NCBI GenBank assembly: GCA_963726825.1
Contig: CAVSDT010000001.1
Location: 1,302,001 to 1,366,000, forward strand
DNA length: 64,000 bases
From: DATLGB01 sp963726825
Lineage (GTDB): Bacteria > Actinomycetota > Thermoleophilia > Solirubrobacterales > Solirubrobacteraceae
Reading direction: 5' to 3'
Both the position numbers and the translations under genes were made by a program. The notes beneath the pieces are model-generated. The model was given only the letters and a program-made list of their open reading frames with translations. It was not told the origin of the DNA and did not search any database. Shown in pieces: positions 42,079 through 50,142 of the stretch. The stretch's first letter is position 1. Each line of letters begins with the position of its first letter.

Positions 42079-42899
42079 GCGGACACCGCGGCGCCGACCT
42101 CGAACCAGACGCCGAGCGGCGGCACGTCGACCATGACGCCGTGGGTCTCCGCCGCCGCGCGGAGCGTCGCGAGCGCCTGCTCGTCCGGGACGTAGACGGG
42201 CGGGAAGCGGTAGGCGCCGTAGTGGATCGGCACGAGCCGGCCGGCACGCAGCTGGTCGGCCGCGAGGGCCGCGTCGAGGCCACCCATGGTCGCCGGCTGC
42301 GGGCTGGCGGGGCGCCGGTGCGGGAACTGGACGCGGGCCGCGTTGATGGGCAGGAAGGCGACGTCGATCGGGCCGCCCGCCCGCTCGGCCACCCGCCACC
42401 ACCAGCCGTGCATGCGCGTGTCGCCGCCGTGGACGACCGCGGAGCCGCCGCGCTCGACGAGCCAGGAGAGCTGCGGATCGCCGAGCCCGTCGACCGCGGG
42501 CACCGCGGTGACGCTCCAGCCGTCGACGGCGACGGTGGCCCACGCGGCGAGCGGCCGGACCGCGAGCCCGGCGGCGGCGAGCTCGGCGCCGGCCTCGGCC
42601 ACCCCGGCCTCCTCCACCGCGCTGCCGCCGAACGGCTCCGGCGCGAACACGGGCGCGCCGGGCGCGAGCGCGGCGGCGAGCGCGGCCGCGTCGGCGTGGT
42701 CGCGATGCAGGTGGGTCAGCAGGCCCGCGACGGCCGATCCGGCGCGCTCGGCCGCGACGAGCGGCGGAGGCGCCACACCGCGGGCGTGGTCGCCGGCGCG
42801 CGCCCAGACGGCTCCGGCGTCGGCGAGCGGATCGATCACGAGCGTGGAGCCGGCGTCCTCGAGCTCGAGGCCGGCCCATCCGAGGAGGCGGGCGCGCAT
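42075..42899 (-). CDS. MBL-fold (UlaG-like) metal-dependent hydrolase
   Basis: Metallo-beta-lactamase-fold protein of 274 aa. The zinc motif HXHXDH is clear in LLTHLHRDHADAAAL; further metal ligands are in HGGDTRMHG and a late His in VPIHYGAYRFPP. The layout matches UlaG-like lactonases/phosphodiesterases. I take ATG 42899 as start because the longer GTG at 42917 lies inside the operator palindrome. It heads the operon with the TetR gene. Confidence 0.86.
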   Translation of the reverse strand: MRARLLGWAGLELEDAGSTLVIDPLADAGAVWARAGDHARGVAPPPLVAAERAGSAVAGLLTHLHRDHADAAALAAALAPGAPVFAPEPFGGSAVEEAGVAEAGAELAAAGLAVRPLAAWATVAVDGWSVTAVPAVDGLGDPQLSWLVERGGSAVVHGGDTRMHGWWWRVAERAGGPIDVAFLPINAARVQFPHRRPASPQPATMGGLDAALAADQLRAGRLVPIHYGAYRFPPVYVPDEQALATLRAAAETHGVMVDVPPLGVWFEVGAAVSA

Positions 42900-42905
42900 G
42901 AGCAC

Positions 42906-42935
42906 CTTATAGCGCACGACCGTGCGCTATGTCTA
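42906..42935 (-). promoter_or_regulatory. Promoter of the metallo-hydrolase/TetR operon
   Basis: On the minus strand a -35 TAGACA (42935-42930), an 18-bp spacer and a -10 TATAAG (42911-42906) are followed by the ATG after 6 bp. The transcript would be leaderless, a common mode in actinobacteria. The spacer is filled by the operator palindrome. Confidence 0.7.
42909..42930. promoter_or_regulatory. 22-bp perfect palindrome, probable TetR operator
   Basis: Arms ATAGCGCACG and CGTGCGCTAT are separated by AC and are perfect complements. The site overlaps the spacer and both edges of the promoter, where a bound TetR dimer would block RNA polymerase. The cognate regulator is most likely the TetR encoded two genes into the operon. 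Confidence 0.8.
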
Positions 42936-43232
42936 CAGGAGCCGCAGCAGCGCAGCGGTGCCGCCCGCCGCGAGGACGACGACGAGGAACGGCGCCCGCC
43001 GCCAGATCAGCACCGCCGCGACCCCCAGCGCCGGCAGCCGGGCGTCGAGCACAAGGCGCTCCCCGCCGTCGAGCGTCTGCACCAGGATCAGCCCCGCGAG
43101 GACGGGGACGACGATGAGGTCCAGCGACCAGCGCTCCGCCGCGTCCTCGGGCAGGCGGTCGGCCAGCAGCACGCCGGCGAGCTTCAGCGCGTACGCCGCG
43201 CCGCACAGCGCGAGGACGCCGGCCCAGCTCAC
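42933..43232 (-). CDS. azlD: AzlD-family branched-chain amino acid transport protein
   Basis: Small subunit (99 aa, four helices) of the AzlCD exporter for branched-chain amino acids. The AALRLL tail and the GLILVQTLD helix resemble AzlD. The GTG at 43232 overlaps the AzlC stop (GTGA). The two proteins form one membrane complex. The stop codon is part of the next operon's -35. Confidence 0.82.
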   Translation of the reverse strand: MSWAGVLALCGAAYALKLAGVLLADRLPEDAAERWSLDLIVVPVLAGLILVQTLDGGERLVLDARLPALGVAAVLIWRRAPFLVVVLAAGGTAALLRLL

Positions 43233-43894
43233 GTCATCGCCCGTCGCCGCGCGAGCACGAGGGGGACCGCGACCAGCGCGGCGGCCATCACCGGGACGCC
43301 GGCCGGGGTCAGCGGGATCAGGACGACCGCGACGACGGCGCCGGCGAGCGCCGCCGGTCGCGCGCCGAGGCGCTGCAGCTGCGGCCACAGGAGGGCGAGG
43401 AAGACCGCGGGGAAGAGCGCGTCGAGGCCGAGGTCGCGCGGGTCGCCGAGGCCGGCGCCCGCGATCGCGCCGATCACCGTGCCGAGGTTCCAGGTCAGGA
43501 AGATCCCCAGGCCGGTGAGCACGAACGCGCGGCGCTTGGCGTCGGGCTGCGCCTGCGCGTGGGCCATCGCCGTGGACTCGTCGATCACGAGCTGCGCCTC
43601 CGCGGCCCGCCGGGGCAGGCTCCCGCGCAGGATGCCCTTGAGGCTGAGCGCGTAGACGCCGTTGCGAACGGCCAGCAGCACGGCCGGCGGGAGTGCCGAC
43701 GCCACGCTGGCGCCCGACGCGATCACCGAGACGTAGGTGAACTGCGACGCGCCGGTGAAGCCGAGCAGCGACAGGGCGCAGGTCTGCGCGACGCTCAGCC
43801 CGGCGGCGACCGACAGCACGCCGAACGAGACGGCGTAGACCCCCGTGGCGAGCGCGATGGACCCGGCGGCCCTGGTGACGGCATCGAGGCGCAC
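43229..43894 (-). CDS. azlC: AzlC-family branched-chain amino acid exporter subunit
   Basis: Large subunit of AzlCD (221 aa, GTG 43894). AVSFGVLSVAAGLSVAQ and GFTGASQFTYVSVIASG, AVRNGVYALSLKGIL and the DESTAMAHAQ loop are hallmarks of AzlC. It starts 13 bp after the ATP-grasp gene, so the three could be one transcript. The longer ORF start at 43948 overlaps the upstream gene and is less likely. Confidence 0.87.
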   Translation of the reverse strand: MRLDAVTRAAGSIALATGVYAVSFGVLSVAAGLSVAQTCALSLLGFTGASQFTYVSVIASGASVASALPPAVLLAVRNGVYALSLKGILRGSLPRRAAEAQLVIDESTAMAHAQAQPDAKRRAFVLTGLGIFLTWNLGTVIGAIAGAGLGDPRDLGLDALFPAVFLALLWPQLQRLGARPAALAGAVVAVVLIPLTPAGVPVMAAALVAVPLVLARRRAMT

Positions 43895-43907
43895 GGGTCG
43901 GGCGGCG

Positions 43908-44777
43908 TCAGCTCGCCCGCACGGCGTCGGCGAGGCGCGCGGCGGCACCCGGCACGCCGCGCGTGTAGAGCGCCGGCTCGACGAGCTCGACCTCGCCGAT
44001 CAGCGGCGCCCCGTCCTCGCCCGGCAGCAGGTCCAGGCGCATGAAGACCGGGGTCGCGAAGCGGCGCGCGAGCCAGGCGAGCACGTCGGCCGCGACGGCG
44101 AGCTCGGCGGCGGTCGCGGTGGCGGCGACGACGAGGTCCGGGTCGTGCATGACCGAGGCGGCGCCGCGGGGTTGGGGCCGGTCCTCGTCCGTGGGGGCGA
44201 CGCCCTCGCCCTCGAGCACGAGCCGCTTGCGCAGGACGTGCGAGACGGCGCCGCCGAGCGCGACGATCGTCGTCTCCCCACGCTCGGCCACCCCGGCGAG
44301 GAACGGCTGGACGAGCGCCACGTCGCCCGCGGCGGTGATCGCGTCCACGAGCGCGCGCGCCTCCGCGCTGCGGCCGGGCCCGAAGCGCCCGGTCCGCCGC
44401 GCTCCCGCCGACACCGCCGGCTTGACGACGCAGTGGGCCGGGAGGTCCCCGGCCGGCTGGCCGGGCGCGACGAAGCGGGTGGGCACGACGGGCAGCCCGG
44501 CGTCGGCCAGGTCGCCGAGATAGCGCTTGTCGGCGCTGAAGGCGATCGTCTGCGGCGTGTTGCGCAGCGCGTCGCCCCGCGCGCGACACCAGGCGAGGAA
44601 GGCGTCGAGGCGTGACGTGTAGTCCCACGTGGAACGCACGACGACGCGGTCGTAGGCCTCCCAGTCCACCGTGGGGTCGTCCCACACCCGCACGTCGGCG
44701 CCGAGGAGCTCGGCGGCGGCGCGGTCGTCGTCGGACCCGGCCGCGACGGCCGCGCAGGTGGCGAAGGCGACACGCAT
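43908..44777 (-). CDS. RimK-like ATP-grasp protein
   Basis: ATP-grasp-type ligase of 289 aa. The start MRVAFATCAAVAAGSDDDRA is followed by VVVRSTWDYTSRLDAFLAWC and TIAFSADKRYLGDLADAG, typical of the ATP-grasp group annotated as RimK-like glutathione synthetase-like proteins, and the C-terminal metal-binding FMRLDLLPGEDG and GEVELVEPALY. Substrates of this subgroup are unknown. Divergent from the coiled-coil gene, with 55 bp between starts. Confidence 0.82.
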   Translation of the reverse strand: MRVAFATCAAVAAGSDDDRAAAELLGADVRVWDDPTVDWEAYDRVVVRSTWDYTSRLDAFLAWCRARGDALRNTPQTIAFSADKRYLGDLADAGLPVVPTRFVAPGQPAGDLPAHCVVKPAVSAGARRTGRFGPGRSAEARALVDAITAAGDVALVQPFLAGVAERGETTIVALGGAVSHVLRKRLVLEGEGVAPTDEDRPQPRGAASVMHDPDLVVAATATAAELAVAADVLAWLARRFATPVFMRLDLLPGEDGAPLIGEVELVEPALYTRGVPGAAARLADAVRAS

Positions 44778-44832
44778 CGCCGCCGAGGCTAGGCGCGCTG
44801 ATCGCGAGCCGCCCGGCAGCCGTTCCACCTTC

Positions 44833-45198
44833 GTGAACCTCCTCACCCCGGCCCTCGCCGCACCCCGGGCCGTCTCGCAGCTGCTCGACGCCGTGGCCTC
44901 GCTGGCCACGGACGTCCACGCCATCCGCACCGGCCTGGAGCCCGTGCAGGACGAGATCGCCGTCCTCCAGTCGGAGGTCACGACGATCCGCTCGGGCCTG
45001 GAGCCCGTGCAGGACCAGATCGCCGCGATGCAGCAGGACGTCGTGGCCCTCAAGGACGACGCGGCCGCGCTGCGCCGGCAGATGGGCAGCCTCGCCGGCC
45101 AGCTCGACGAGGTGCTCGACCGGATGCCGGACATGAAGCCCGGCGACGGTGGCGACGGCTCGATCGTCGCCAGGGCCAGGGACGCGCTGGCGTCCTAG
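44833..45198 (+). CDS. Hypothetical coiled-coil protein
   Basis: Protein of about 121 aa (GTG 44833). It is almost entirely coiled coil, with a doubled segment, IRTGLEPVQDEIAVLQSEV and IRSGLEPVQDQIAAMQQDV, spaced 21 residues apart (three heptads). The N-terminus LLTPALAAPRAVSQLLDAV is weakly amphipathic. The role is unknown; it may be a structural or envelope-associated protein. No transmembrane segment is visible. Confidence 0.65.
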   Translation: MNLLTPALAAPRAVSQLLDAVASLATDVHAIRTGLEPVQDEIAVLQSEVTTIRSGLEPVQDQIAAMQQDVVALKDDAAALRRQMGSLAGQLDEVLDRMPDMKPGDGGDGSIVARARDALAS

Positions 45199-45213
45199 GG
45201 GGTGGGGCCTAGC

Positions 45214-46035
45214 GTGCAGCCCCTGCCGCCCGCCGCCCCCGCCGAGCCGCTCGCCCTCACCGTCGGGTGCACCTTCGGGCTCGTGAGCCCGGCCCCCGTG
45301 TCCGCGGTCCTGCAGGTGGCGCCGTCCGGGCGCGAGCTGCAGATCACCGGCGAGCGCTGGTACACCGACGCCCGCCACCACGGCTACACCGACGGCTACG
45401 GCAACCGCTGCGAGCGGGTCGCGATCCCCGCGGGCGTCGCGCGGATCGTCTACGAGGCGGAGGTGCTCGTCTCCGAGCCCGCCGACCTCCACCTGCCGCA
45501 CGCGCGGGAGACGCCGATCGCCGCCGTCCCCGACGACGCGCTCGCCTTCGTCCTGCCCAGCCGCTTCTGCCTGCCCGACGAGCTCGGGTCGGAGGCGTGG
45601 CAGCGCTTCGGCAGCCTCGAGCCCGGGTGGGAGCGCGTGCAGGCGATCACGGACTTCGTCCACGGCCACCTCGAGTGGGTCGCCGGCTCGTCGAACCCGT
45701 GGACCACGGCGCTCGACGCCTTCCGGGCGGGCCAGGGCGTCTGCCGCGACTTCGCCCACCTCGCGATCTCCTTCTGCCGCGCGCTCAACGTCCCGGCGCG
45801 CTACGTGTTCGGCTACATCCCCGAGATCGACGTCCCGCCGCCCGTGGAGCCGATGGACTTCGCCGCCTGGTTCGAGGTCTACCTCGACGGGGAGTGGCGC
45901 ACCTTCGACGCGCGCAACAACCGCCGTCGCGTCGGCCGGGTCGTCGTCGGCCGGGGCCGCGACGCGGTCGACGTCGCCGTGATCACCTCCTTCGGCGCCC
46001 TCGAGCTGATCGAGTTCGAGGTCCGGGCCGCGTAG
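45214..46035 (+). CDS. Transglutaminase-like protein with altered active-site His
   Basis: Transglutaminase/protease-like protein of 273 aa. The nucleophile is in GQGVCRDFAHLAISFC. The position that normally carries the catalytic His (HAWFEXYL) reads MDFAAWFEVYL, while the last acid is kept in WRTFDARNN. The N-terminal 90 residues form the beta-rich domain usual for this family. The GTG at 45214 is chosen; a GTG at 45202 is also possible. Without the His it may not be an active protease/transglutaminase, although this subfamily appears to vary at this position. Confidence 0.8.
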   Translation: MQPLPPAAPAEPLALTVGCTFGLVSPAPVSAVLQVAPSGRELQITGERWYTDARHHGYTDGYGNRCERVAIPAGVARIVYEAEVLVSEPADLHLPHARETPIAAVPDDALAFVLPSRFCLPDELGSEAWQRFGSLEPGWERVQAITDFVHGHLEWVAGSSNPWTTALDAFRAGQGVCRDFAHLAISFCRALNVPARYVFGYIPEIDVPPPVEPMDFAAWFEVYLDGEWRTFDARNNRRRVGRVVVGRGRDAVDVAVITSFGALELIEFEVRAA

Positions 46036-46050
46036 GAGGAAGCTGGCACG

Positions 46051-46389
46051 ATGACCAGCGACCGCCTCCAGCTCGTCCGCGACTGCTACCGCGCCTTCGC
46101 CACCGCCGACCGGGACCTGATCGAGTCCGTGCTCGCCCCGGAGCTCGTCTTCTCCGCACCGCCCGACCCCCGCCTGGACCGGGCGGGCTACTTCGAGCGC
46201 TGCTGGCCGGGGGCCGCGGGCATCGAGGCGTTCGAGTTCGTCCGCCTCGCCGAGGTCGGCGACGAGGTGCTCGTGACCTACCACGCCACGCGGGCGGACG
46301 GCACCCGCCTGCGCAACACGGAGCTGTTCGGGTTCGTCGGTGACCGGATCGGGCGGATCGAGGTCTACTTCGGCTGGGACCTCGATTGA
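46051..46389 (+). CDS. SnoaL-like / NTF2-fold protein
   Basis: NTF2-like protein of 112 aa: LVRDCYRAFATADRDLIESVLAPELVFSAPP and an ending FGFVGDRIGRIEVYFG. The cone-like fold is used by enzymes and binding proteins alike, so no reaction can be given. A strong AGGAGG site precedes the ATG. Its stop overlaps a TTG candidate start of the ALDH gene. Confidence 0.83.
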   Translation: MTSDRLQLVRDCYRAFATADRDLIESVLAPELVFSAPPDPRLDRAGYFERCWPGAAGIEAFEFVRLAEVGDEVLVTYHATRADGTRLRNTELFGFVGDRIGRIEVYFGWDLD

Positions 46390-46418
46390 CGCGCGCCGCA
46401 GCGGGCAACACCTCCCAC

Positions 46419-47804
46419 GTGAGCATCGCCGTCTTCGACGCCATCGACCCCGCGACCCGCGAGCCCTTCGCCCAGCTGGAGGAGACGCCGCCCGAGGCGG
46501 TGAGCGCCGCGGTCGCCGCGGCCCGCGCGGCGCTCGAGCGCGAGCACCGCTGGCGCTTCCCCGCCACGCGCGGGACGGTGCTGAGCGCGATCGCCGACGG
46601 CATCCGCGCCCGCGCCGGTGAGCTCGCCGCGCTCGAGTGCCAGGACACGGGCAAGCCGATGGCGCAGGCGACCGCGGACGTCGCCGTCACCGCGCGCTAC
46701 TTCGACTTCTACGCCGGCGCGGTGGACAAGCTCTACGGCGAGTCGATCCCGCTCGGGCCCGACCACGTGGACTACACGGTGCGCGAGCCGTGGGGCGTGT
46801 GCGGGCAGATCATCCCGTGGAACTACCCCATGCAGGTGCTCGCGCGGACGTCGGCCCCGGCGCTGGCGGTGGGCAACGCCGTCGTGCTCAAGCCGTCGGA
46901 GCTCGGGTCGGTCACGCCGCGCATCGTGGCCGAGATCGCCACCGCCGCCGGGCTCCCGGACGGCCTGCTGCAGGTCGTCACCGGACACGGCGCGGTCGGC
47001 GCGGCGCTCGTCGCGGACCCGGGCGTCGACCACGTCACGTTCGTCGGCTCCGCCGCCGTCGGCAAGGCCGTCGCCCACGCCTGCGCCGAGCGCCTCGCAC
47101 CCCTGCAGCTCGAGCTCGGCGGCAAGTCGCCCAACGTCGTGTTCGCCGACGCCGACCTGGAGCGGGCCGTTCCCGCGATCGTCAAGGCGCTCGTGCAGAA
47201 CGCCGGGCAGAGCTGCTCGGCGGGCACCCGGCTGCTCGTGCACGCCGCACGGGCGGACGAGGTCGTCACGCGCGTGGCGGCGGCGATGACGGCCCTGCGG
47301 GTCGGCCCCGGCGCCGACGACCCCGACCTCGGGCCGCTGATCTCGGCCGCGCAGATCGAGCGCGCGGAGGGGATGCTCGCCCGGGCCACGCGCGACGGCG
47401 CGCAGATCGCCCTCGGCGGCGGCCGCGTCGCCGGCCTGGAGCAGGGCTGGTACCTCGCGCCGACGATCGTGACGGACGTCGCGCCCGAGCAGGAGCTCTT
47501 CAACGACGAGGTCTTCGGCCCCGTCCTGGCCGTCACGACCTTCGACGACGACGCCGACGCCGTGCGGCTGGCCAACGCGACGCCGTACGGGCTCGTCGCC
47601 GCGGTGTGGACGCAGGACGTCTCACGCGCGCACCGGGTCGCGGGCGCGATCCAGGCCGGCCAGGTCTACGTCAACGGCTACGGCGTCGCCGGCGGCATCG
47701 AGATCCCCTTCGGCGGGATGAAGCGCTCGGGCTACGGCCGCGGGAAGGGCATGGCCGCCCTCCACGCCTACTCGCAGGTCAAGAACGTGTGCGTCGCGCT
47801 GTGA
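46419..47804 (+). CDS. Aldehyde dehydrogenase (NAD+-dependent)
   Basis: ALDH superfamily enzyme of 461 aa oxidising an aldehyde to its acid. GQIIPWNYPM, LQLELGGKSPNVVFADAD (catalytic Glu) and QNAGQSCSAGTRL (catalytic Cys) are intact; EIPFGGMKRSGYGRGKG ends the protein in betaine-aldehyde-dehydrogenase style. The GTG at 46419 places the N-terminus about ten residues before the ATREP block; a TTG at 46386 that overlaps the NTF2 stop is an alternative. It overlaps the next gene (GTGA). Confidence 0.9.
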   Translation: MSIAVFDAIDPATREPFAQLEETPPEAVSAAVAAARAALEREHRWRFPATRGTVLSAIADGIRARAGELAALECQDTGKPMAQATADVAVTARYFDFYAGAVDKLYGESIPLGPDHVDYTVREPWGVCGQIIPWNYPMQVLARTSAPALAVGNAVVLKPSELGSVTPRIVAEIATAAGLPDGLLQVVTGHGAVGAALVADPGVDHVTFVGSAAVGKAVAHACAERLAPLQLELGGKSPNVVFADADLERAVPAIVKALVQNAGQSCSAGTRLLVHAARADEVVTRVAAAMTALRVGPGADDPDLGPLISAAQIERAEGMLARATRDGAQIALGGGRVAGLEQGWYLAPTIVTDVAPEQELFNDEVFGPVLAVTTFDDDADAVRLANATPYGLVAAVWTQDVSRAHRVAGAIQAGQVYVNGYGVAGGIEIPFGGMKRSGYGRGKGMAALHAYSQVKNVCVAL

Positions 47805-48226
47805 GCGGGCTGGAGCGCTTCGTCGAGGCCCAGGACGCGCACGGCACCTACGAGGCCGCGGTCGCCGAGCTGCGAGCCGGCCGCAAGACGAGCCACTGGA
47901 TGTGGTTCGTGTTCCCGCAGCTGGCCGGCCTCGGCCGCAGCCAGACGGCGCGCCACTACGCGATCGCCTCCCTCGCCGAGGCGCGCGACTACCTCGCCCA
48001 TCCGACGCTGGGGCCGCGGCTGATCGCCGCCGCGCAGGTCCTCGCCGGGCACACGGACCGCTCGGCCGAGCAGATCCTCGGCGGCGTCGACGCGCTCAAG
48101 CTGCGCTCCTCCATGACGCTGTTCGCCCGCGCGGACCCCGCGCAGCCCGTCTTCGCCCAGGTGCTCGACCGCTTCTACGGCGGCGAGGCCGATCAGGCGA
48201 CCGACGATCTGCTGGCCGGGCGCTGA
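47801..48226 (+). CDS. DUF1810 domain protein
   Basis: Protein of 141 aa. SHWMWFVFPQLAGLGRSQTA and HYAIASLAEARDYLAHPTLG are diagnostic of DUF1810 (calpastatin-like label in some databases), which is reported to contribute to NADAR-related chemistry but remains poorly defined. The GTG start overlaps the ALDH stop. Confidence 0.85.
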   Translation: MSGLERFVEAQDAHGTYEAAVAELRAGRKTSHWMWFVFPQLAGLGRSQTARHYAIASLAEARDYLAHPTLGPRLIAAAQVLAGHTDRSAEQILGGVDALKLRSSMTLFARADPAQPVFAQVLDRFYGGEADQATDDLLAGR

Positions 48227-48325
48227 ACGCCCGTCATCGCGCAGGCCTGCGCCGGCGGACATTGCCCTCGCCACGCCGACGCGACAGACTCGCACGGCAG
48301 TCATCGTCACAGGAGAGGGAACCGC

Positions 48326-50134
48326 ATGACCGACGTCGCCGAGCAGCCCGGCACCACCGCCGACCAGCGCGTGGGCCGGTGGCTGGACGCCTTCAACGGC
48401 GCCCTCGAACGCGGGGATGCGTCCGCGGCCGCGGACGGGTTCGCCGCCGACAGCTTCTGGCGCGACCTGATCGCGTTCACCTGGAACTTCAAGACGGTCG
48501 AGGGGCCCGACGGCGTCCGCGACCTGCTCGAGCACACGGACGCCGGGGCGAGCGGGTTCCGCATGGCCGAGCCGGCCGCCGAGGCCGACGGGGTGACGGA
48601 GGCGTGGCTCGAGTTCGAGACGACGGCCGGGCGCGGCCGCGGGCATCTGCGCCTGCGCGAGGACGACAAGGCCTTCACCCTGCTGACGACGCTCTACGAG
48701 CTCACGGGCTACGAGGAGCCCAAGGGCCCGGGCCGGCCGCCGGGCGCCGAGCACGGCGCCAACCGGGGCCGCGAGACGTGGCTGGAGAAGCGCGAGCGCG
48801 AGGCCCGCGAGCTCGGCTACGAGACGCAGCCCGAGGTGCTCGTGATCGGCGGCGGCCAGGGCGGCATCGCGCTCGGCGCCCGCCTGCGCCAGCTCGACGT
48901 CCCGACGATCGTCGTCGACCGCCACGAGCGGCCCGGCGACCAGTGGCGCAGTCGCTACAAGTCGCTGTGCCTGCACGACCCGGTCTGGTACGACCACCTG
49001 CCCTACATCAAGTTCCCCGAGAACTGGCCGGTGTTCGCGCCGAAGGACAAGATCGCGGACTGGCTGGAGATGTATGCGCGGGTGATGGAGCTCAACTACT
49101 GGGGCTCGACCACGGCGATGTCGGCGAGCTACGACGAGGCGGCGGGGGAGTGGACGGTCACCGTCGACCGCGGCGGCAGCGAGGTCGTCCTGCACCCCAA
49201 GCAGCTCGTCCTCGCCCTCGGCGTCTCCGGCAAGCCGAACGTGCCCGACTTCCCCGGGATGGACGTCTTCCGCGGCGACCAGCACCACTCCTCCGCGCAC
49301 CCCGGCCCGGACGCGTACGCGGGCAAGCGCTGCGTCGTCGTCGGGTCAAACAACTCGGCCTTCGACATCTGCGGCGCGCTGTGGGAGGCGGGCGCCGACG
49401 TGACGATGGTCCAGCGCTCCTCGACGCACATCGTGCGGTCGCAGTCGCTGATGGAGCTCGGCCTGGGCGACCTGTACTCCGAGCAGGCGGTCGAGAACGG
49501 CGTCACGACGGAGAAGGCCGACATGATCTTCGCCTCGTTGCCCTACCGGATCATGGGCGGCTTCCTCAAGCCCGCCTACGACGCGATGGCGGTGCGCGAC
49601 AAGGACTTCTACGACCGGCTCGAGGCCGTGGGCTTCGAGCACGACTGGGGCGACGACGGGACCGGCCTGTTCATGAAGTACCTGCGCCGCGGCTCCGGCT
49701 ACTACATCGACGTCGGCGCGGCCGACCTCGTGGCCGACGGTGAGGTCAAGCTCGTCAAGGGGCAGGTCGACCATCTCACGGAGGATGCCGTCGTGCTCGC
49801 CGACGGCACGGAGCTCGCGGCCGACCTCGTGGTCTACGCCACCGGCTTCGGCTCGATGAACGGCCTGGCGGGCGACCTCATCTCCCAGGAGGTCGCCGAC
49901 AGGGTCGGCAAGGTGTGGGGGCTCGGGTCCGACACGACGAAGGATCCCGGCCCGTGGGAGGGGGAGCAGCGCAACATGTGGAAGCCGACCCAGCAGCCGG
50001 GCCTGTGGTTCCACGGCGGCAACCTGCACCAGTCACGGCACTACTCGCTGTACCTCGCCCTGCAGCTGAAGGCGCGCGCGGTCGGGATCCCCACGCCCGT
50101 CTACGGGCTGCAGGAGGTCCACCACCGCTCCTAG
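48326..50134 (+). CDS. Flavin-containing monooxygenase with N-terminal NTF2-like domain
   Basis: Two-domain flavoprotein of 602 aa. Residues 1-130 are an NTF2/SnoaL-like domain; the rest is a flavin monooxygenase with VLVIGGGQGGIALGARL (FAD), the FRGDQHHSSAHPG fingerprint (FXGXXXHXXX) and VVVGSNNSAFDICG (NADPH). This build resembles YUC/BVMO-type actinobacterial FMOs. It would add one O atom from O2 to an amine, sulfide or ketone; the substrate is unknown. The ATG is preceded by GGAGAGGGA. The gap upstream (48227-48325) contains no gene. Confidence 0.87.
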   Translation: MTDVAEQPGTTADQRVGRWLDAFNGALERGDASAAADGFAADSFWRDLIAFTWNFKTVEGPDGVRDLLEHTDAGASGFRMAEPAAEADGVTEAWLEFETTAGRGRGHLRLREDDKAFTLLTTLYELTGYEEPKGPGRPPGAEHGANRGRETWLEKREREARELGYETQPEVLVIGGGQGGIALGARLRQLDVPTIVVDRHERPGDQWRSRYKSLCLHDPVWYDHLPYIKFPENWPVFAPKDKIADWLEMYARVMELNYWGSTTAMSASYDEAAGEWTVTVDRGGSEVVLHPKQLVLALGVSGKPNVPDFPGMDVFRGDQHHSSAHPGPDAYAGKRCVVVGSNNSAFDICGALWEAGADVTMVQRSSTHIVRSQSLMELGLGDLYSEQAVENGVTTEKADMIFASLPYRIMGGFLKPAYDAMAVRDKDFYDRLEAVGFEHDWGDDGTGLFMKYLRRGSGYYIDVGAADLVADGEVKLVKGQVDHLTEDAVVLADGTELAADLVVYATGFGSMNGLAGDLISQEVADRVGKVWGLGSDTTKDPGPWEGEQRNMWKPTQQPGLWFHGGNLHQSRHYSLYLALQLKARAVGIPTPVYGLQEVHHRS

Positions 50135-50142
50135 GGGGGCGG

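Noticed and set aside
42899..42917. GTG 42917 as the start of the MBL hydrolase
   Set aside because: That codon lies within the operator palindrome and between the -35 and -10 boxes, so it would not be transcribed.
43795..46284. An 829-codon open frame on the minus strand
   Set aside because: It crosses AzlC, the ATP-grasp gene, the coiled-coil gene and the transglutaminase-like gene in wrong frames. High GC keeps stops rare.
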